Under the pieces are notes generated by a model that was not told the DNA's origin, ran no database searches, and saw nothing but the letters and a program-made list of their open reading frames with translations. Positions 5,601 to 7,574 of a stretch of 7,574 nt of DNA are shown here, in pieces. Positions within the stretch are counted from its first letter, which is position 1. Each line of letters opens with the position of its first letter. Source of the DNA: Ruminococcaceae bacterium UBA3220 (lineage in GTDB: Bacteria > Bacillota > Clostridia > Oscillospirales > Acutalibacteraceae); assembly GCA_002363095.1 (NCBI GenBank), contig DEWC01000080.1, positions 1 to 7,574 on the forward strand, given 5' to 3'. A program made the translations under genes and the position numbers.

Positions 5601-7574
5601 CTCCGACATCGTTTGGTTATTCCGGAAACGCAGGAATAACAATGAGCACAACTGCTCAAAGCGGGACCCGCTCTGTTGCTATTCCCGGGAGCACAACGGC
5701 AAATAAAACCGTGTATCAGGCTTTAGATAGCGCTGGAAGCGCGGGCGATGTTTACACCTTTGGTTCATGGGCAAAGGCGAATTCGGTCCCCAACACATCG
5801 GGGCATGCCGATTTCAGGCAATATCTATGTTTTCACTATACCGATAACACAACCGAAAACTTTATTGCCGATTTCAACCCTAATGTTAACGGCTGGCAGT
5901 TTGTTACTAAAACGGTCAAAGCGAAAAAGGATTATTCCAAAATAACAATTTATCTTGATTACAACAAAAACTGCGGTCAGGCACTTTTTGACTCTGCTTT
6001 CCTTTATAGAGATACGGCACAGGCCTATTCGTATGACAGCAACGGAAATCTTGTTTCCACAACCGACGCCGCAAATCAAAGTTCAACCTTCCGATATAGC
6101 GGAAACAATATTTCCAAACTTTTAAGCCCTACCGGAACAAGCTTCGAATATTCTTATGATCAAAACAACAACCTTGTTTTGGCGAAAAGCAGTTCGGGGG
6201 TAGACTATAACATCACATACAACGAAGAAGGCAATCCGACATCTACCAAAACCTCTTCGGACGGCTATTCCTCGCCACCGTTACCTACAAAAGAATATTA
6301 TATAAGACAAAAGGGCAGCGGAAAATATCTTACAGCCCCAACCGGCAGTTCGGGCGGCGATGTGTCCCAAAGTGCGTTTTCAGGAGCCGATACTCAAAAA
6401 TGGGCGTTTGAAAAGTCCGAAGGATACTACTATATAAAATCTCTCGTTTCATCAAACAGCAATTTGGTTTTAGGGGTTTCGGGAGGCTCTAATTCCGATG
6501 AAGCCCATATAAACACACAAACAAAGAGCAATGTCGATCACAAAAAATTCGACCTCATCCTCAAAAATGACGGTTCATATAAGTTCAGACCTAAATCTTC
6601 TACCGATACAAAACTTGTTTCGGTAGTATCGAGTACGGCATCAGGTGTTATTCTGCAGCACTATATAGGCGCCACTAACGATAATCAGCAGTGGTATATA
6701 GAGGAGGTCCCCGAACAGGCGCTCCAAATGACCGAGGGGATATACTCTTTCAGAAACCGCAACAGCGGAAAATACCTCGATACTACAGTTTCGGCCGGCT
6801 CGCTTACCCAGTATCACCGAAGCGGAACCGACAAACAACGATTTATAGTGCATCAAATTCAGTGGAATAACCAACCGCGCTACCGTATTGAATCGGGAGA
6901 TGAGCCCGGAAAATATCTCACGGTTACCGAAACGCAGTCAAACGGGCTTTACAATATCGAATTTACAGAGGGTGAAGCCTCAAATGCCAATGTTTTCACA
7001 TTCGATTGCACAAACGAAAAATGCAAAATAATAAACGAAGGAAACGACCTGCAAAGCACCGACGATGATAAATGCCTCGCCGTGCCTTTCAGTTCCTTAA
7101 CGGAAGGCGCAAATGTTATAGCGGTGGGGCTTGCCGAAAACGCCACGCGTTATTGGATACCGGAAGCCCTGAGCCTATCCATAAACACATCGGCTACCTA
7201 TTCGCAAAACGGGCAAAAACTTACGAGCACGACCGACAGTCGCGGAAAAACGACATCGTATTCTTACGATACCAAAGGCAGATTGTCAAGTGTTACCAAT
7301 CCTTTGTCGACGGTAACGACCTATTCTTACCAAACGAACAGCGACCGCCTTTCGTCGGTTTCAACCGGGAATTCCACGGTAGGTTACACCTATGTAAACG
7401 ATACCGAACACCCGAACAACAAACTGCTTTCGAGCATAGCCTCACCTTCCGGGACGAATTACGGCTTTTCCTATGACAACGCCGAGAGGGTATCCTCTAT
7501 AAGCGTTGGCTCGAGAACCCTCTCAACCAACGCCTATAATTCCGCCGGATTGCTCTCTACCCTCACCTATGGAA
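2594..7574 (+). CDS. Secreted Rhs/YD-repeat protein with multiple glycan-binding-type modules, 3' truncated by window edge
   Basis: An uninterrupted frame of 1660 codons runs off the window with no stop. The product is an exported Rhs/YD-repeat protein of the broad WapA/polymorphic-toxin type. In known members, YD repeats build a hollow beta-strand shell that encloses a C-terminal toxin or displays a surface adhesin. Domains by residue: signal peptide 1-27; beta-rich N-terminal region 28-288; DNRLRE/CBM96-like module 292-477; Rhs entry region 481-580; YD block 1 at about 610-795; jelly-roll-like modules 823-986 and 987-1143; YD block 2 at 1144-1223; ricin-type beta-trefoils 1234-1372 and 1381-1523; YD block 3 from 1527 onward. 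The Rhs core box, the autoproteolysis site and any toxin are not in view, so toxin function is inferred from family only. The alternative is a non-toxic cell-wall or glycan-binding adhesin. Transcription is independent, from a strong promoter. The 5' third is visibly more AT-rich than the 3' end. Confidence 0.92.
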   Translation, partial: MKKSLKITAFILCISMVISSLPTFVQAITFPKLEELGNFFNEKSGEPVYVSEISEKRTSNTKTFLMSDRSETVAIYEEPVHFLENEKWEDVDNSFYITEDNTIKNVKNSIETEFVLETDQNNLVEIAKDSYRFKLFMPECNNTTAKYTEKDEATPKNLAELKNISGNVYYENILDNTDLTYDVSSAGVKESIILKNQDIPLEFCFNYEFEGLQFAYEDGRILLRNTEGEKIFESDKFYMYDSAKNYSEDIEIETEEFENGIKLYIRPSVEWLSLEEREWPVVIDPGVIGTQNATDVWDIDLKLNQTSAFNYKAADMLVGSNGSSTVYRSLVRFVNLPNIGNNSRVVSAKMNITAYQGPVKSGDPSLRTRPSGNINVCVHKMTANWPEQGATWGGYANSYSSDAEDYFTYNSAHNGFVADITQAVTEWYQNPASNYGVILKAESETASNHIMQFTSSDYGTNGSNAATWRPVLAVNYRNSVGLEDYWSYSTYSADEFGTSYVNNANGNMIYEYTDYEYNAEINSFSLKHIYNSSESDGAMGRYGKGWRLNLVQCFQPVSGTTANYVYTDGDGTKHYFSQAEGSSKIIDEDGLGYEYTSISEGQLIYKLTAKDDSVMKFDQWGFLRRIIDPNNNEICLNYSPAPSIGTNYLTSVSTKSANESSYSTVISLNYTNYVLTDIYANGSKIVEYDYDNSSLRHPQKADGTGPYFWFTGRIATARYGNEQRIDYSYDSQNRISNILLKDNSGATKQSTSYSYQYNTTVLTDNLNRKMTYEFDNFGRPLCAFDNFGNTAYCDYTNMSSNINGVFKNNKAVLSGSSNAYIDNILANGYLLAGTGGYTIFDYSSGAGSVSSVSTEGLITSKSLKFQINDTQATGKTLVVAQAPSTSQNKSYTFSAYIKTVNLSPDDATNPRHGALLKITTNQSNQYFSEAITGTTDTSIDNGFERVSVTFTLGANERITTASAGMFSSEGTAYFDTIQFEENDTPNYVNIMNNSGFERVSGSTPTSFGYSGNAGITMSTTAQSGTRSVAIPGSTTANKTVYQALDSAGSAGDVYTFGSWAKANSVPNTSGHADFRQYLCFHYTDNTTENFIADFNPNVNGWQFVTKTVKAKKDYSKITIYLDYNKNCGQALFDSAFLYRDTAQAYSYDSNGNLVSTTDAANQSSTFRYSGNNISKLLSPTGTSFEYSYDQNNNLVLAKSSSGVDYNITYNEEGNPTSTKTSSDGYSSPPLPTKEYYIRQKGSGKYLTAPTGSSGGDVSQSAFSGADTQKWAFEKSEGYYYIKSLVSSNSNLVLGVSGGSNSDEAHINTQTKSNVDHKKFDLILKNDGSYKFRPKSSTDTKLVSVVSSTASGVILQHYIGATNDNQQWYIEEVPEQALQMTEGIYSFRNRNSGKYLDTTVSAGSLTQYHRSGTDKQRFIVHQIQWNNQPRYRIESGDEPGKYLTVTETQSNGLYNIEFTEGEASNANVFTFDCTNEKCKIINEGNDLQSTDDDKCLAVPFSSLTEGANVIAVGLAENATRYWIPEALSLSINTSATYSQNGQKLTSTTDSRGKTTSYSYDTKGRLSSVTNPLSTVTTYSYQTNSDRLSSVSTGNSTVGYTYVNDTEHPNNKLLSSIASPSGTNYGFSYDNAERVSSISVGSRTLSTNAYNSAGLLSTLTYG
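2675..3457 (+). other. N-terminal region preceding the DNRLRE-like module
   Basis: Residues 28-288 contain a WEDVDNSFY stretch, a YENILDNTDLTYDVSSAGVKE stretch and the closing WPVVIDPG (279-286). Similar W..iDN, D..Y.v...g.KE and P..IDP blocks recur in WapA-like secreted Rhs proteins just before DNRLRE domains. The region is rich in acidic and aromatic residues and probably beta-stranded. I know of no assigned function. Confidence 0.55.
3467..4024 (+). other. DNRLRE / CBM96-like beta-sandwich module
   Basis: Residues 292-477 show the pattern of this fold. MLVGSNGSSTVYRSLVRF leads the module and an AKMNITAYQ strand follows. NVCVHKMTANWPEQGATW matches the v....W.E..tTW motif, ADITQAVTEWYQNP matches the D.T..v..W helix-turn, YGVILKAE follows, and RPVLAVNYR is the closing strand. 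CBM96/DNRLRE modules are known from alginate lyases and secreted Rhs proteins. Glycan binding here is an inference. Confidence 0.75.
4034..4333 (+). other. Rhs entry region (DUF6531-like) with GKGW motif
   Basis: Residues 481-580 resemble the domain that usually begins an Rhs shell. An FSLKHIYNS strand leads to GRYGKGWRLN (540-549), which is the family's G.GW turn. TDGDGTKHYF (567-576) is the usual D.dG....F hairpin before the first YD repeat. Confidence 0.65.
4421..4978 (+). repeat. Rhs/YD repeat block 1
   Basis: Protein-level repeats of the form [YF]D..G.[LR]......G. cover about residues 610-795. Units include FDQWGFLRRIIDPNNN (617-632), YDSQNRISNI (from 729), FDNFGRPLCAFDNFGN (774-789) and the intervening IDYSY and MTYEF strands. 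The copies are degenerate and show no nucleotide-level repetition. Each is expected to add a beta-hairpin to the shell wall. Confidence 0.8.
5060..5551 (+). other. Jelly-roll-like (CBM4/9-type) module 1
   Basis: Residues 823-986 follow the classic jelly-roll order: an N-terminal ILANGYLLAG, a SKSLKFQIN strand, YTFSAYIKT in the middle, FERVSVTFTL later, and FDTIQFEENDTPN as the terminal metal-site-like strand. These modules bind polysaccharide in xylanases and occur as accessory modules in Firmicute Rhs proteins. The assignment rests on pattern only. Confidence 0.6.
5552..6022 (+). other. Jelly-roll-like (CBM4/9-type) module 2
   Basis: Residues 987-1143 repeat the layout of the preceding module. 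IMNNSGFERVSG corresponds to the N-terminal NGGFE strand, and QSGTRSVAIPG follows. YTFGSWAKANS matches YTFSAYIKT in module 1, WQFVTKTVKA comes next, and ALFDSAFLYRDTAQ is the closing strand. The two modules abut without a linker and are probably an ancient duplication, since identity between them is low. Confidence 0.6.
6023..6262 (+). repeat. Rhs/YD repeat block 2
   Basis: Residues 1144-1223 hold about four YD-type units: YSYDSNGNLVSTTDAANQSS, FRYSGNNISKLLSPTG, YSYDQNNNLVLAKSSSG and ITYNEEGNPTSTKTSSDG. This short island lies between the jelly-rolls and the beta-trefoils and continues into a proline-rich linker (SSPPLPTKE). Confidence 0.85.
6293..6709 (+). other. Ricin-type beta-trefoil module 1
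   Basis: Residues 1234-1372 contain three trefoil repeats. The first is YYIRQKGSGKYL through TQKW (W1270), the second is YYIKSLVSSNSNLVLGV through KKFDLI, and the third is YKFRPKSSTDTKLVSVV through NQQW (W1367). The Y.I.N..SGKYL start and QxW end are the RICIN lectin signatures. Two of three QxW positions are intact, and the second has Phe in place of Trp. Sugar binding is likely but unproven. Confidence 0.82.
6734..7162 (+). other. Ricin-type beta-trefoil module 2
   Basis: Residues 1381-1523 again give three repeats: YSFRNRNSGKYLDT through KQRF (F1417), YRIESGDEPGKYLTV through NVFTFD, and CKIINEG..DKCLAV through RYWI (W1521). The QxW motif is degenerate in all three units (QRF, NVF, RYW), unlike module 1, so this copy may be structural or have altered specificity. 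A 12-base match, CAGCGGAAAATA, links the SGKYL sites of the two modules (6316-6327 and 6763-6774). Confidence 0.78.
7172..7574 (+). repeat. Rhs/YD repeat block 3, continuing past the window
   Basis: From residue 1527 the repeats become regular: YSYDTKGRLSSVTNPLSTV, YSYQTNSDRLSSVSTGN, FSYDNAERVSSISVGSR and AYNSAGLLSTLTYG, in units of about 20 residues. They are better conserved than block 1. The block is cut by the window edge, so its length, the Rhs core and the C-terminal tip are unknown. Confidence 0.88.

Noticed and set aside
5748..5945. 65-codon + strand frame within the Rhs gene
   Set aside because: It overlaps jelly-roll module 2 out of frame and has no plausible start context or recognisable product.
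5825..6079. 84-codon minus-strand frame opposite the Rhs gene
   Set aside because: The hydrophobic composition is a product of reading Asn/Lys/Tyr-rich coding sequence backwards; no start signals were seen.
6316..6774. 12-base repeat CAGCGGAAAATA considered as a recombination or mobile-element repeat
   Set aside because: Both copies encode the SGKY motif of the trefoil repeats, so protein homology explains the match without a mobile element.
7072..7476. 134-codon + strand frame in a different phase from the Rhs gene
   Set aside because: It lies wholly inside the Rhs gene, has no ribosome-binding site, and its composition (rich in Arg, His and Phe with no motif) looks like a frame shadow, while the Rhs frame encodes clear trefoil and YD motifs.
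2594..7574. Possible frameshift or stop making the Rhs gene a pseudogene
   Set aside because: Reading the frame codon by codon from 2594 to the edge shows no stop, and domain motifs continue in the same phase throughout.

Overview
The window looks like part of the chromosome of an anaerobic, low-to-moderate GC Clostridia-type Firmicute, perhaps a gut or rumen relative of the Oscillospirales. The support is a three-subunit 2-oxoacid:ferredoxin oxidoreductase operon typical of anaerobes, strong AGGAGG-type ribosome-binding sites, a near-consensus SigA promoter, and a secreted Rhs/YD-repeat protein with Firmicute-style accessory domains. The taxonomic placement is an inference from gene content only.

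Layout, all on the + strand. (1) Positions 1-1827 hold the 3' end of an oxidoreductase operon: the C-terminal part of the alpha subunit (VorB-like), the complete beta subunit (thiamine diphosphate and [4Fe-4S]) and the complete gamma subunit. The genes are packed with a 1-nt overlap and a 1-nt gap. (2) A 10-bp GC-rich hairpin at 1833-1872 separates them from a Maf-type dTTP/UTP pyrophosphatase gene (1890-2450). (3) A 17-bp-stem intrinsic terminator (2462-2501) closes that unit, followed at once by a TTGACA-N18-TACAAT promoter and a strong Shine-Dalgarno. (4) From 2594 to the window edge runs one uninterrupted reading frame of at least 1660 codons with no stop in the window.

The large gene encodes a secreted, multidomain Rhs/YD-repeat protein. 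In order it has a signal peptide, a beta-rich N-terminal region ending in a WPVVIDPG motif, a DNRLRE/CBM96-like module, an Rhs entry region with GRYGKGWRLN, YD block 1, two tandem jelly-roll-like carbohydrate-binding modules, YD block 2, two complete ricin-type beta-trefoils, and YD block 3, which runs off the end. The Rhs core motif, any C-terminal toxin and any immunity gene would lie downstream and cannot be seen. Four or five putative glycan-binding modules threaded through an Rhs shell are the most unusual thing here.

How the genes relate: the oxidoreductase subunits form one complex that couples 2-oxoacid oxidation to ferredoxin reduction. Maf is a housekeeping nucleotide-pool gene that may receive read-through from that operon. 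The Rhs gene is transcriptionally insulated and unrelated in function. No tRNA, rRNA, CRISPR array, insertion sequence or attachment site was seen, and no gene-free stretch exceeds about 150 bases.
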